A model generated the notes under the pieces. The model worked only from the letters and a program-made list of their open reading frames with translations. It ran no database searches and had not been told where the DNA came from. The translations under genes and the position numbers were made by a program. Shown in pieces: positions 38,583-48,299 of a DNA stretch of 64,000 bases; the first letter of the stretch is position 1; the number at the start of each line of letters is the position of its first letter. Origin of the DNA: Rheinheimera sp. (GTDB lineage: Bacteria > Pseudomonadota > Gammaproteobacteria > Enterobacterales > Alteromonadaceae); contig NZ_JAUYGV010000006.1 of the NCBI RefSeq assembly GCF_030690345.1, positions 930,001 to 994,000 of the forward strand, given 5' to 3'.

Positions 38583-40442
38583 ATGAGTCAGTTGCGACGA
38601 TTGTCGATAAAACAACGTTTGTTTATAAATGGCGGTGCCTTGGTTGTGGCGATGGCCATTATGTTGTTTATTCTGTTTTATCAGGGCGGGCAACTGACCA
38701 GCCTGGCCCGAACCCAGCAGTTGGTTGAGCAAATCAGCACCGATGTACTGATGTTCCGCCGTCACGAAAAAGACTTTGTTATGCGCACCGAGCTGCGCTA
38801 TCAGCAGCGGCTGAATGACCATTACCAACAAATGCAGCAACGCGCGACAGAGCTTGATGCGTTATTGCTGCAACATGGTATTGCGCGAGAACCACTGCAA
38901 ACTTTTCTTGAGCTGACGGCCAGCTATCAGCAAACCTTTAATCAGTTGGTCAGTGCACAACAGCGGCTGGGCTTAACGCCTGAGGCGGGCTTAATGGGTG
39001 AGCTGCGCCAAACGGTGCAACAGTTGGAAGAGCGCTTTGAGCAATTAAACCGCGACGATCTGACGGTATTAGTGCTGCAGTTGCGCCGTGCTGAGAAAGA
39101 TTTTTTGCTGCGTAAAGATTTGGCTTACAGCGAGCGTTTTGCCGGCATCTATACCCGGTTATCGCAGAGCCTGGCGGCAGACCCGGCCAGTAAAACGCTG
39201 GCCGATAGCTACAATCAACGTTTTATGGCTTTGGTTCAGGCTACGCAGCAAATTGGTTTGAGTGAAACCGAAGGCGCCACCGGTGAAATGCGCGCCGCTA
39301 TTCACAGCACAGAAACCAGCCTGAAGCAGCTGTCTGAACAAACCGGTTTGGCGATCGTTGCTGCCGTCAGTGCAACTGAACGTTTGGCCATTGGCGTTTT
39401 TGTGCTGGTGCTGGCGGTGGTGTTACTGTTAGTCGGGTTAACCAGCCGCAGTATTCTGCGTCCGGTAATGGAGGTGTGTGCAGCTATAGGGCTGATCCGC
39501 GCCAATAATGATTTTCGCATGCGGGTGGCGGTAGACGGTAAAGATGAAATGACCACTTTGGCGACAGACTTCAACGCCATGCTGGGTGATTTCCAGGATT
39601 TAATTAAAACGGTAAATCAGGCGCTGGAAATGCTTGATACCGCCACTAACGAGCTGGCCCGTTCCACTGCTGATACCAGCCGCGGTATGCAGCAACAGCA
39701 AAATGAAACCGATATGGTAGCCACGGCCGTAACTGAAATGGGCGCTACTATCAATGAAATTGCCAGTAACACCGAGACTACGGCAGCAAAAGCCGAAGCG
39801 ACCAATCAGAACGCACAAAGTGGCCGTGCTGAAGTGCAACAAACCGTACAGCGTATCAATGCGCTGTCAGAACGATTGCAAAATGCCACTAATGTTGTTT
39901 CTGAGTTGGAAAAAGACAGCAAAACTATCGGCTCAGTGCTGGATGTGATCCGCGGTATTGCTGAACAAACTAACTTGCTGGCGTTAAATGCTGCCATTGA
40001 AGCCGCGCGTGCCGGCGAGCAGGGTCGTGGTTTTGCTGTTGTAGCCGATGAAGTACGTAACCTGGCGATGCGTACCCAGGAGTCAACGCGGCAAATAGAA
40101 AGCATAGTAGGGGGCTTACAGGGCCGCACCAGCGAAATAGTGCAGGTTATTCAAGGTTGTCGTCAACAGGGTGCCGAAAGTGCAGAGCAAGCCAATGTGG
40201 CGATGCAACTGCTGACCGAAATTACTCAGGATGTTACCAATATTATGGATATGACCACGCAAATAGCGGCCGCCATTGAAGAGCAAAGCCATGTTGCGGC
40301 TGAAGTGAATAAAAACGTGGTGATTATCCGCGACTTGTCGGATGAAACTTACGGCCATGCCAAACACAATGCGGCGATAAGTGAAGAGGTCGCGCAGCAA
40401 GCTGCTCGTTTACATCAATCGGTCGACCGTTTTCAAGCCTGA
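38583..40442 (+). CDS. Methyl-accepting chemotaxis protein with HBM-like sensor
   Basis: 619 aa. Membrane segments at about 14-33 and 262-282 flank a helical periplasmic domain that contains two copies of the motif RRxEKDF (residues 59-65 and 168-174), the hallmark of the helical bimodular (HBM) sensor, which in McpS-type receptors binds organic acids. HAMP and a signalling domain with [29 protein letters not shown] follow. The actual ligand is not known. Confidence 0.92.
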   Translation: MSQLRRLSIKQRLFINGGALVVAMAIMLFILFYQGGQLTSLARTQQLVEQISTDVLMFRRHEKDFVMRTELRYQQRLNDHYQQMQQRATELDALLLQHGIAREPLQTFLELTASYQQTFNQLVSAQQRLGLTPEAGLMGELRQTVQQLEERFEQLNRDDLTVLVLQLRRAEKDFLLRKDLAYSERFAGIYTRLSQSLAADPASKTLADSYNQRFMALVQATQQIGLSETEGATGEMRAAIHSTETSLKQLSEQTGLAIVAAVSATERLAIGVFVLVLAVVLLLVGLTSRSILRPVMEVCAAIGLIRANNDFRMRVAVDGKDEMTTLATDFNAMLGDFQDLIKTVNQALEMLDTATNELARSTADTSRGMQQQQNETDMVATAVTEMGATINEIASNTETTAAKAEATNQNAQSGRAEVQQTVQRINALSERLQNATNVVSELEKDSKTIGSVLDVIRGIAEQTNLLALNAAIEAARAGEQGRGFAVVADEVRNLAMRTQESTRQIESIVGGLQGRTSEIVQVIQGCRQQGAESAEQANVAMQLLTEITQDVTNIMDMTTQIAAAIEEQSHVAAEVNKNVVIIRDLSDETYGHAKHNAAISEEVAQQAARLHQSVDRFQA

Positions 40443-40447
40443 GCTTT

Positions 40448-40852
40448 TTAGCGACGCACGCTAACCGGAATTAACGCTTCCCGGTTAGCGTTGGCATTGG
40501 CCAGTTGCTGTAAATAATCCTGCCACAAATTGCTTTGTTGCTGTGCCAGCTGGTGTAAATAGGGCCAACTATAAATGCCGCTGTCGTGGCCATCGTCAAA
40601 CACCAGCTTTACCGCATAATGGCCAACCGGTTGCAGTTTGCTGATGCTAACCTGCTTTTTATTGCTCACCAGCTTCGGCTTACCGTGGCCACGCACCTCG
40701 GCCGAGGGCGAGAACACGCGCAAAAACTCTGCACTAAAACCCGCCACCGTGCCATCGCTGAACTTGACGTCCAGCATTCGGCTGAGGCGGTGGTAATGCA
40801 GGCTGCTCACTTGCAGTTGATTAGCTTGTACGCTGTGCTCTGAGTTGGTCAT
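40448..40852 (-). CDS. DUF971 protein (gamma-butyrobetaine hydroxylase-like N-terminal domain)
   Basis: 134 aa. The single domain (LHYHRLSRMLDVKFSDGTVAGFSAEFLRVFSPSAEVRGHG...VGHYAVKLVFDDGHDSGIYSWPYL) is DUF971, also found at the N-terminus of gamma-butyrobetaine hydroxylases and linked elsewhere to Fe-S metabolism. It follows hslU by 2 bp, a common arrangement, so it is probably part of the hslVU operon. Its function here is unknown. Confidence 0.88.
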   Translation of the reverse strand: MTNSEHSVQANQLQVSSLHYHRLSRMLDVKFSDGTVAGFSAEFLRVFSPSAEVRGHGKPKLVSNKKQVSISKLQPVGHYAVKLVFDDGHDSGIYSWPYLHQLAQQQSNLWQDYLQQLANANANREALIPVSVRR

Positions 40853-40854
40853 GG

Positions 40855-42189
40855 TTACAGAATAAACCGGCTTAAGTCATCATCTTTAACCAGCGCGCCC
40901 AGGTGTTTTTCTACATAGGCAGCGTCAACCGCAATATGTTCACCGGCGTGATCTGCCGCATCGTAGGAAATCTCCTCCAACAGCCGCTCCATTACGGTAT
41001 ACAGCCGGCGGGCACCAATGTTCTCGGTGGTTTCATTTACCTGCCAGGCCGCGGCGGCCAGGCTTTTAATACCTTCGGCATCAAAACTAAGCTTAACGCC
41101 TTCGGTCGCCAGCATCGCAATAGACTGCTCGGTGAGTGAGGCTTTGGGCTCGGTTAAAATACGTTCAAAATCGGCAGCGCTCAGGGCTTCGAGCTCAACA
41201 CGAATAGGTAAACGGCCCTGCAGCTCTGGTACTAAATCGGACGGTTTACTCATTTGAAAGGCGCCGGATGCGATAAACAGGATATGGTCGGTTTTTACCA
41301 TGCCATGCTTGGTGTTGACGGTGCAGCCTTCTATCAGCGGCAGCAGATCACGTTGCACGCCTTCGCGTGAGACATCCGGGCCACTGGTTTCACCGCGCTT
41401 ACAAATTTTGTCAATTTCATCCAGAAACACTATGCCGTTTTGCTCTACTGCGTCTAATGCCTGCGCTTTCAGCTCTTCCGGATTCACCAGTTTAGCGGCT
41501 TCTTCTTCTATCAACTGCTTCAAGGCATCTTTAATCTTAAGCTTACGCTTTTTCTTTTTCTCACTGCCCAGGCTTTGGAACATGCTTTGCAGCTGAGACG
41601 TCATTTCTTCCATGCCAGGCGGTGCCATAATTTCCACACCGATATTCGGCTGAGCTAAATCCAGTTCAATTTCTTTGTCATCCAACTGGCCTTCACGCAG
41701 CTTTTTCCGAAACACCTGCCGCGTGCTGCTGTCGGTTGCCGGCTTGTTATCCGTTTCGCCCCAAGCCTCGCGCGCCGGTGGCAGCAATACATCTAAAATG
41801 CGTTCTTCGGCAGCTTCTTCTGCACGAAAACGGTTTTTCTCAATCGCCTGTTCGCGGAACATTTTTACCGCGCTGTCGGTAAGGTCGCGGATAATGCTCT
41901 CTACTTCTTTACCGACATAGCCCACTTCAGTGAACTTAGTCGCTTCAACTTTGATAAAGGGCGCGTTGGCCAGTTTGGCTAAACGCCGGGCAATTTCGGT
42001 TTTACCCACCCCGGTCGGGCCTATCATCAGAATATTTTTCGGCGTAACTTCCTGGCGCAGCGACGGCTCCAGTTGCATACGACGCCAGCGGTTACGCAGC
42101 GCAATGGCCACCGCGCGTTTGGCTTTATTCTGGCCGATAATGTGGCGGTCCAGCTCGTGAACGATTTCTCTTGGCGTCATGTCAGACAT
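40855..42189 (-). CDS. hslU: HslUV protease ATPase subunit
   Basis: 444 aa, close along its length to E. coli HslU. A AAA+ unfoldase with Walker [12 protein letters not shown], a long intermediate domain, Walker [12 protein letters not shown], the sensor region and the C-terminal DLSRFIL tail that docks into HslV. It forms a hexamer that unfolds substrates for HslV under heat stress. It starts 11 bp after hslV. Confidence 0.98.
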   Translation of the reverse strand: MSDMTPREIVHELDRHIIGQNKAKRAVAIALRNRWRRMQLEPSLRQEVTPKNILMIGPTGVGKTEIARRLAKLANAPFIKVEATKFTEVGYVGKEVESIIRDLTDSAVKMFREQAIEKNRFRAEEAAEERILDVLLPPAREAWGETDNKPATDSSTRQVFRKKLREGQLDDKEIELDLAQPNIGVEIMAPPGMEEMTSQLQSMFQSLGSEKKKKRKLKIKDALKQLIEEEAAKLVNPEELKAQALDAVEQNGIVFLDEIDKICKRGETSGPDVSREGVQRDLLPLIEGCTVNTKHGMVKTDHILFIASGAFQMSKPSDLVPELQGRLPIRVELEALSAADFERILTEPKASLTEQSIAMLATEGVKLSFDAEGIKSLAAAAWQVNETTENIGARRLYTVMERLLEEISYDAADHAGEHIAVDAAYVEKHLGALVKDDDLSRFIL

Positions 42190-42200
42190 AATTTACCTGC

Positions 42201-42719
42201 CTATAATTCTTCAATGGTCTGATGCTGATTGGTGTACACACAGATATCACCGGCGATGGTCAGACTTTTCTCCACGATATCGCGGGCACTCAGTTCTGTA
42301 TTGTGCAGCAGTGCGGTAGCCGCAGCCTGGGCGTAAGGGCCGCCGCTGCCAATAGCTATCAGATCATGCTCGGGCTGTATCACATCACCGTTGCCGGTAA
42401 TGATCAGTGAGGTATTGGCATCGGCCACGGCCAGCAGGGCTTCGAGCTTGCGCAGCATACGGTCGGTACGCCAGTCTTTGGCTAACTCAACCGCTGCACG
42501 CATCAAATGGCCCTGATGCTGTTCTAATTTGGCTTCAAAACGCTCAAATAAGGTGAAAGCGTCAGCGGTGCCGCCGGCAAAACCGGCAATCACTTTGTTG
42601 TTGTACAAACGGCGGACTTTGCGGGCGTTGCCCTTCATTACGGTATTGCCAAGTGAGACCTGGCCATCACCGCCGATGGCGACATGGCCATCGCGGCGAA
42701 CAGAAACTATAGTGGTCAT
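42201..42719 (-). CDS. hslV: HslUV protease peptidase subunit
   Basis: 172 aa. A proteasome-like peptidase; after removal of Met the N-terminal Thr (MTTIVSVRR) is the nucleophile. The sequence [23 protein letters not shown] and [16 protein letters not shown] are conserved. It heads an hslV-hslU-DUF971 operon with a sigma32-like promoter upstream. Confidence 0.98.
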   Translation of the reverse strand: MTTIVSVRRDGHVAIGGDGQVSLGNTVMKGNARKVRRLYNNKVIAGFAGGTADAFTLFERFEAKLEQHQGHLMRAAVELAKDWRTDRMLRKLEALLAVADANTSLIITGNGDVIQPEHDLIAIGSGGPYAQAAATALLHNTELSARDIVEKSLTIAGDICVYTNQHQTIEEL

Positions 42720-42752
42720 AAATTGCCCTGTGGCGTAATTAACTCAGGGCTT

Positions 42753-42781
42753 AAGTGTGGCTGCGCCGCGGTTATTTCAAG
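42753..42781 (-). promoter_or_regulatory. Sigma32-like heat-shock promoter of hslV
   Basis: On the minus strand: CTTGAAA, 14 bases, CCACACTT. The -35 is perfect for sigma32 (CTTGAAA) and the -10 is partial (CCCCATNT). The start would be near 42746, about 27 bases before hslV. The -35 overlaps the ftsN stop region. Confidence 0.55.
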
Positions 42782-43343
42782 ACCAGTTCCAGATTTGGCA
42801 GGTATTAATATTTTGTTGCCGTAACCGGTTACGATCGGCCGTGGCCTGGCGTTTTGACTCGTAAGGCCCTAACACTACACGATACCAGACACCGCGCTCA
42901 CCGTCGGTGCGGCGTACTTCAGAGGTAAAACCGGCAAAAGCAATTTGCGCTTTCATGGTTTCGGCTTGCTGTTGTTCACGGAATGAACCGCATTGCATTT
43001 GGTACGGACCGCTGCTTTGCTGTTGCTCTGCTACCTCAACCTTCACCTCTTTATTTTCCAACTCTTTGATATATTGGTACGGCTCTTCGGTTGGCTTGGC
43101 CGGTAGCTCATCTTTCTTCACGGTTTTGGCCGGCGGCTTTGCCGTTGGCGTAGAGACGGCAGGTTGTTGATTTAAAAACCATAAAAAATACACAAAGCCG
43201 CTGATCAGCACAAAGGTGACAATTAACAACAACCAGGGTTTACCCGGTGCCTGAGCGGCTGCTTTGGCGCTGCTACGGGCAGGCCTGCGATTAGCAGCAT
43301 TGGCTTTGGGCCTGGCGGCTTTAACATAGTCTTTTTGTGGCAT
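42777..43343 (-). CDS. ftsN: Cell division protein FtsN (SPOR domain)
   Basis: 188 aa. A basic cytosolic N-terminus (MPQKDYVKAARPK...), one membrane segment (about 36-57), a proline/lysine-rich periplasmic linker, and a C-terminal SPOR domain (about 110-185: GPYQMQCGSFREQQQAETMKAQI...) that binds denuded glycan at the septum. Position beside hslVU and priA matches FtsN. It is shorter than E. coli FtsN (319 aa), mostly in the linker. Confidence 0.9.
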   Translation of the reverse strand: MPQKDYVKAARPKANAANRRPARSSAKAAAQAPGKPWLLLIVTFVLISGFVYFLWFLNQQPAVSTPTAKPPAKTVKKDELPAKPTEEPYQYIKELENKEVKVEVAEQQQSSGPYQMQCGSFREQQQAETMKAQIAFAGFTSEVRRTDGERGVWYRVVLGPYESKRQATADRNRLRQQNINTCQIWNWS

Positions 43344-43462
43344 AAGGTGTTGTGGTTACTCTTACTACGCGGTGTGGCGCTATTCTACCAGGTTAGACAG
43401 AAAAAGAAACATAACCGCACTATTGCAGACAGTATTGCCGGCAGTGCTTAGCCGGCACTGGT

Positions 43463-45637
43463 TTAAGTTAAGTCGGTTGGGTCAACGTCCAGCTGCCATT
43501 TAACTTTGCGGCTAAGCGGCCATTGCGCAATAAGCTGTAATACTGCATCCAGAGCATGGTGCAGCGCCGGCCTGGCCGGGCTGTACAGTTGCAGTTGCCA
43601 GCGAAACTTACCGGCGCGCCGCTCCAGCGGTGCGGGTATCGGGCCCAACAACTGCAGTGATGCAAACTGCCGGGCAGCGTCAGCCAACTGCTGCAGCCAC
43701 TGTTGGCAAAGCTCAGATTGATGCGCTTCTACACTGAATAACGCCAGGTGTTGAAACGGCGGCAACCGTGTTTGTTCACGTTCCTGCAGTGCACTGCGGG
43801 CAAAAGAGGCGTAACCATTTTGAATAATGTCCTGCAACAAGGCGTGTTCCGGGTAATGGGTTTGCAGCAATACGGTACCACCGCTGCTGCCCCGGCCTGC
43901 GCGGCCGGCAACTTGGGTCAGCAACTGCGCCAGTTGCTCCGGTGCGCGAAAATCACTGCTGTACAGTGCACCGTCGACATCGACAATCACTACCAGGCTG
44001 ACATTGGGAAAGTGATGGCCCTTAGCCAGCATTTGCGTGCCGACAATTAAGCGGGCGCCATGTTGATGAATATCATCCAGCGCCTGATGTAAAGCGCCCT
44101 TGCGCCTGGTGCTGTCGCGGTCCAGTCGGGTAATGGCGGTGTCGGCAAACAGCTGCTGCAGGTTTTCTTCTAATTGTTCTGTGCCCTGGCCCAGTGGTTT
44201 TAGCTGTGTACTACCACAGCCACCGCATTGGCGCGGCACGGCTTTGCTGGCACCACAATGATGACATACCAACTGGCGGCTTTGTTTATGGTAGGTGGTA
44301 AAGGCACTGCAGCGGTGGCATTCGGTTAACCAGCCGCATTCCTGGCAACTGAGTGCGGGTGCAAAACCGCGGCGGTTTAAAAACAGCATTACCTGTAAGC
44401 CCAGCGCCAATTGCTGCTTAATTTGCGCCAATGTCTGGCTGGCCAGACCAAATTGCAGCACCTGCTGTTTTAAGTCGACCAGCTCAAATTTGGGCAGCGC
44501 TTGTCCGGCGGCGCGGTCCGGCAGTGGCAGGTGAATAAAGCGCTTATTCAGCGCATTGTGCAGACTTTCCAGGCTGGGTGTGGCAGAGCCGAGCAAAATA
44601 GGGCAGTGCTGCAAGGCTGCACGTTTAATGGCTAAATCGCGCGCATGGTAACGAAAGCCGTCTTGCTGTTTCAGCGATTGATCATGCTCTTCGTCAATAA
44701 TAATCAGGCCGAGGCGCCAAAACGGCAGAAACAGCGCCGAGCGGGTGCCGATAATAATGGCCGCTGCACCGCTACCGGCCTGTAACCAGCAATGTAAGCG
44801 CTCGCTATCGGTTAACGCTGAGTGCCAACAGAGTACCGGCACATCAAAACGTGCCTGAAACCGTGCCAGGGTTTGTGGCGTTAAGCCAATTTCCGGCACG
44901 ATCAGCAATACCTGCTGCTGTGTCTGCAGCAACTTGGCAATACTTTGCAGGTACACTTCGGTTTTACCTGAGCCGGTCACGCCTTCAAGCAATAAACGCT
45001 CAAAACGGCCACAGGCTTGATCCACTGCGGTAACAGCCAGCGCCTGAGCGGCAGTAAGTTTTAAGCCGTCAGCGACCTTGGTTGGCGCCGTGTAGGGCGT
45101 TGGCGGCACAATAACTTCTTCAGCCAGCTGTTTGTCCAGCAGTTGCTTTAAAGTAGCGCGGCTGTGTTGTTGCAACAGTACCGACTCGGTCAGTTGATGC
45201 AGCTGCAATGCCTGCCACAACGCTTGTTGTTTGGCGGCGCGTTTTAACGCTGTTGGTTCAAGTTGCTCTCCGGCGGCGGTCAGACGGTAAGCTTTGGGCT
45301 GGTAGTCAGTCAGATCACGACCTTCACGCAGCAAGGCGGGCAAGGCGCTGATGAGAACCTCACCCAGCGGGTGGTGGTAGTATTCGGCGGCAAAACTTAA
45401 CAGGCGACACAGTAACGGTGGCAGTACCGGGGTGTTATCCAACAGTTTGAGTACAGCTTTTAATTTAGCGCCGTTAAACTGGTCTTGCGGCGCAACCTGC
45501 CAGATAATCCCTACCAGTTTGCGGTTACCAAAAGGTACCAGCACACGACAGCCCACCTGAGGTTGCTGCTCAGTGGCGACAAGGTAGTCAAAATGTTGTC
45601 TTAGCGGCACCGGCAGGGCCACACGTACTACAATCAC
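43463..45637 (-). CDS. priA: Primosomal protein N' (replication restart helicase PriA)
   Basis: 724 aa, GTG start. An N-terminal 3'-DNA-binding domain, a superfamily 2 helicase with Walker A GVTGSGKTEVY and IIDEEHD, and the zinc-binding insert with eight cysteines in paired CxxC motifs (CQECGW, CHRC, CHHCG, CGGCGS), then helicase motifs VGTQMLAKGHHFPNV and QVAGRAGRG. It restarts stalled replication forks. It is divergent from rpmE. Confidence 0.97.
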   Translation of the reverse strand: MIVVRVALPVPLRQHFDYLVATEQQPQVGCRVLVPFGNRKLVGIIWQVAPQDQFNGAKLKAVLKLLDNTPVLPPLLCRLLSFAAEYYHHPLGEVLISALPALLREGRDLTDYQPKAYRLTAAGEQLEPTALKRAAKQQALWQALQLHQLTESVLLQQHSRATLKQLLDKQLAEEVIVPPTPYTAPTKVADGLKLTAAQALAVTAVDQACGRFERLLLEGVTGSGKTEVYLQSIAKLLQTQQQVLLIVPEIGLTPQTLARFQARFDVPVLCWHSALTDSERLHCWLQAGSGAAAIIIGTRSALFLPFWRLGLIIIDEEHDQSLKQQDGFRYHARDLAIKRAALQHCPILLGSATPSLESLHNALNKRFIHLPLPDRAAGQALPKFELVDLKQQVLQFGLASQTLAQIKQQLALGLQVMLFLNRRGFAPALSCQECGWLTECHRCSAFTTYHKQSRQLVCHHCGASKAVPRQCGGCGSTQLKPLGQGTEQLEENLQQLFADTAITRLDRDSTRRKGALHQALDDIHQHGARLIVGTQMLAKGHHFPNVSLVVIVDVDGALYSSDFRAPEQLAQLLTQVAGRAGRGSSGGTVLLQTHYPEHALLQDIIQNGYASFARSALQEREQTRLPPFQHLALFSVEAHQSELCQQWLQQLADAARQFASLQLLGPIPAPLERRAGKFRWQLQLYSPARPALHHALDAVLQLIAQWPLSRKVKWQLDVDPTDLT

Positions 45638-45843
45638 AGCAAGTTCCCGTTATAACGCAGCATTCAAGTGTAAGGACCGGCCGCTGAAATGCCAAGTAAA
45701 ACAAAATTTATCCCGGGACGCTTTGAAGCTGTTGCAACTTAGCCGGCTATCTATTAAGCTACGCGCCCTTAATTAACTGTAATTACGTATGGTGTCTGGC
45801 AACAATTTGACCGGATAGCGATACGGCCCTAACGAGGTAACCC

Positions 45844-46056
45844 ATGAAGCCAGGCATTCACCCGGAATACAAAGAAATTACTGCTACCTGTACTTGCGGT
45901 AATTCATTCAAAACAAAATCTGCACTGTGTAAAGACATCCACCTGGACGTTTGCTCAGCTTGCCACCCGTTCTATACCGGTAAGCAAAAAGTGTTAGACG
46001 TAGGCGGCCGTGTAGATCGCTTCAAAAAACGTTTCTCTGTACTGGGCAACCGTTAA
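45844..46056 (+). CDS. rpmE: 50S ribosomal protein L31 (zinc-binding form)
   Basis: 70 aa. It has the cysteine set of the zinc-containing type (TCTCGN and [16 protein letters not shown]), as opposed to the cysteine-free zinc-starvation paralogue. A clear AACGAGGTAACCC region precedes the ATG, and a terminator follows. Confidence 0.98.
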   Translation: MKPGIHPEYKEITATCTCGNSFKTKSALCKDIHLDVCSACHPFYTGKQKVLDVGGRVDRFKKRFSVLGNR

Positions 46057-46080
46057 TCGGTATTGCTACAGCGAAACTGA

Positions 46081-46108
46081 AAAAAGCACCTGCGGGTGCT
46101 TTTTTTCT
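46081..46108 (+). terminator. Rho-independent terminator of rpmE
   Basis: Stem AAAGCACC/GGTGCTTT with loop TGCG, followed by a T run. Confidence 0.92.
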
Positions 46109-46597
46109 GCCTGTTACTTAGTGCTGGTGCTTTTTTAAGCAAATAGTCGGTATTAGTAAAAAAAATAGTTTTAAATCCTGTATTTAGCCTTTATGCACGA
46201 CAATATCACCAAAGCTGGATGGCTATACGCCTGTAGTTTCAGTGCGTTAGCTGGCAGGACTATTTTGGGCTGCGTCATAATAAACCACTAAGTGTGCGTA
46301 TTTATCTGCATGCTTTTGCAGTGATGTGCAGATGGTTATGCATACTGCCGGTAATATTTTCCACTATTGGAACAGACAGAGTTTGGCAGGGGTTGGCGCT
46401 GTCGGCGGAACTTGCTATAACAATGTCCGGTTACGACTAAAGTGGTATAGCAGCCAACAGCTATTTACGCTGGTACGATCAGACTGATTGCGGTTCTCTT
46501 CCTTTGAGCAGCTCCGTAGAATATGCCACCTTCAGGTTTAACCGCATAACAATAACATTGCGCCCGACCCTACAACACAAACGGCAGGATAAAACAG
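46109..46597. other. Long intergenic region between rpmE and the malic enzyme gene
   Basis: About 490 bases without a convincing gene. I see no clear hairpin, no repeated block and no well-spaced -35/-10 pair. It presumably carries the upstream region of the malic enzyme gene. TAGAAT near 46518 is an isolated -10-like element. Confidence 0.5.
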
Positions 46598-47839
46598 ATG
46601 TCAGATTTCAGAGAACAAGCGCTGCGTTACCACGCAGAACCCAAGCCCGGCAAAATCAGTATTGAAATCAGTAAGCCGGCCGAAACCGTGACAGATCTGG
46701 CATTGGCTTACAGCCCGGGTGTGGCAGAGCCGGTACGTGAAATAGCTGCTGATATCGACAACGTGTACAAGTACACCGCCAAAGGCAATTTGGTGGCGGT
46801 GATTACCAACGGTACCGCGATTTTAGGCTTAGGCAATTTGGGCCCTATGGCGTCCAAGCCGGTGATGGAAGGTAAAGCGCTGTTGTTCAAACGCTTTGCT
46901 AATCTGGATTCGATTGATATTGAAGTGTCGCATCGTACTACGGAAGAATTTATCAATACCGTTGCCAATATCGCTGATACCTTCGGTGGTATTAATCTGG
47001 AAGATATCAAAGCGCCTGAGTGCTTTGAGATTGAAAAAGAGTTGATTAAGCGCTGCAAAATCCCGGTATTTCATGATGATCAGCATGGTACAGCCATTGT
47101 TACCGCTGCCGGGATGCTCAATGCGCTGGAGATTCAGGGCAAAGATATTAAAAGCGCCATTATCGTCTGTATGGGCGCCGGTGCGGCGGCCATTGCCTGC
47201 ATGGAGCTGTTAATAAAATGCGGCGCCCAGCGTGAGCATATTTATATGCTGGATACCAAAGGCGTGATCCACACGCGGCGTAATGACTTAAACCAATACA
47301 AGCTACTGTTTGCCAATAATACTGATAAACGCACGCTGGAAGATGCCTTAACCGGTGCCGATGTATTTGTTGGTGTATCCGGCCCCGATGTATTGCCACC
47401 GGAAGCGCTGAAACTGATGGCGGCTAAGCCGGTTATTTTTGCCTGCTCTAATCCGGATCCGGAAATTAAACCTGCGTTGGCGCATGCGATGCGTGACGAT
47501 ATTATTATGGCGACCGGCCGTTCTGATTACCCGAACCAGGTTAATAACGTGCTGTGTTTCCCGTTTATTTTCCGCGGCGCGCTGGATGTGCGCGCCAGTG
47601 TGATTAACGATGAAATGAAGCTGGCGGCAGTAAATGCAATTCGTAGTATTGCTAAAGAGCCGGTACCGCAGGAAGTATTAACGGCAGCAAAAGTGACGGA
47701 GCTGAGTTTTGGCAAAACTTATATTATCCCTAAGCCAATGGACCCACGCTTATTACCGCGGGTGGCCAAAGCCGTAGCCGAAGCGGCCGTTGCGTCCGGC
47801 GTGGCACGGCTGGAGTTGCCGGATAATTATTACTGTTAA
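46598..47839 (+). CDS. NAD(P)-dependent malic enzyme, short form
   Basis: 413 aa. It decarboxylates malate to pyruvate. Visible features: the tyrosine in LAYSPGVAEPV, the metal/substrate region EDIKAPECFEIE and VFHDDQHGTAIV, and the Rossmann site VCMGAGAAAIA. E. coli MaeB is about 759 aa because of a C-terminal phosphotransacetylase-like domain; this protein ends after the malic enzyme part, like the short bacterial forms. Cofactor preference cannot be read safely. Confidence 0.92.
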   Translation: MSDFREQALRYHAEPKPGKISIEISKPAETVTDLALAYSPGVAEPVREIAADIDNVYKYTAKGNLVAVITNGTAILGLGNLGPMASKPVMEGKALLFKRFANLDSIDIEVSHRTTEEFINTVANIADTFGGINLEDIKAPECFEIEKELIKRCKIPVFHDDQHGTAIVTAAGMLNALEIQGKDIKSAIIVCMGAGAAAIACMELLIKCGAQREHIYMLDTKGVIHTRRNDLNQYKLLFANNTDKRTLEDALTGADVFVGVSGPDVLPPEALKLMAAKPVIFACSNPDPEIKPALAHAMRDDIIMATGRSDYPNQVNNVLCFPFIFRGALDVRASVINDEMKLAAVNAIRSIAKEPVPQEVLTAAKVTELSFGKTYIIPKPMDPRLLPRVAKAVAEAAVASGVARLELPDNYYC

Positions 47840-47863
47840 ACGCAATAGGTTAGCCCAACGCAG

Positions 47864-47897
47864 AAAAAAGCCGGTTTGTTTTAAACCGGCTTTTTTG
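47864..47897 (+). terminator. Rho-independent terminator of the malic enzyme gene
   Basis: Stem GCCGGTTT/AAACCGGC with loop GTTTT, preceded by A6 and followed by T6. Confidence 0.92.
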
Positions 47898-48035
47898 TAT
47901 TAGCACCAATGCACTCCGCCCCTCTGTTGAGTGAGTAAAATAGTTTAATGACGTTAATTATGTATATTTATTGTGATGCCTTAGTATTTATCCTCTTTAA
48001 TGCCAGCTTTTGCGGTGCTTAAGGCATCTCGCCGT

Positions 48036-48045
48036 GGGGGGGGGG
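48036..48045. repeat. G10 homopolymer
   Basis: Ten consecutive G in an otherwise A+T-rich region, 255 bases upstream of the fibronectin gene. Such tracts are prone to slippage. Confidence 0.9.
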
Positions 48046-48236
48046 CATCTTGGAGAACAACGGGCGCGTAAGTGCCATTTTAATTCAAAGTATGCAAGTT
48101 TGTTAAGTGGGGAATCTTTGCTTTATAACTAAATTGTTTTTGAGTGATGACATATTTCTTGATAAGAAGTTGTGATCTTAAGTGGCCAATTTGTTTTAAA
48201 TTTGATTAATATGATAGCTGGATTGAAATTAATATG

Positions 48237-48270
48237 TTGACGTAGAGGTTTGGTAGTGTAAATTTTACAC
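48237..48270 (+). promoter_or_regulatory. Putative promoter with operator-like inverted repeat
   Basis: TTGACG (48237-48242), 16 bases, TAAATT (48259-48264). The -10 lies inside the perfect inverted repeat GTGTAAA-T-TTTACAC (48256-48270), so a dimeric regulator bound there would cover the promoter of the fibronectin-RHS genes. Confidence 0.55.
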
Positions 48271-48299
48271 AGTGTTTAAATTACCAATAGATAATAGCT

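Larger units (their letters stand above)
47898..48299. other. A+T-rich intergenic region leading into the accessory island
   Basis: No gene is supported. It contains a run of ten G (48036-48045) and a putative promoter/operator near 48237-48270; the rest is low-complexity A+T-rich sequence. Confidence 0.6.
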
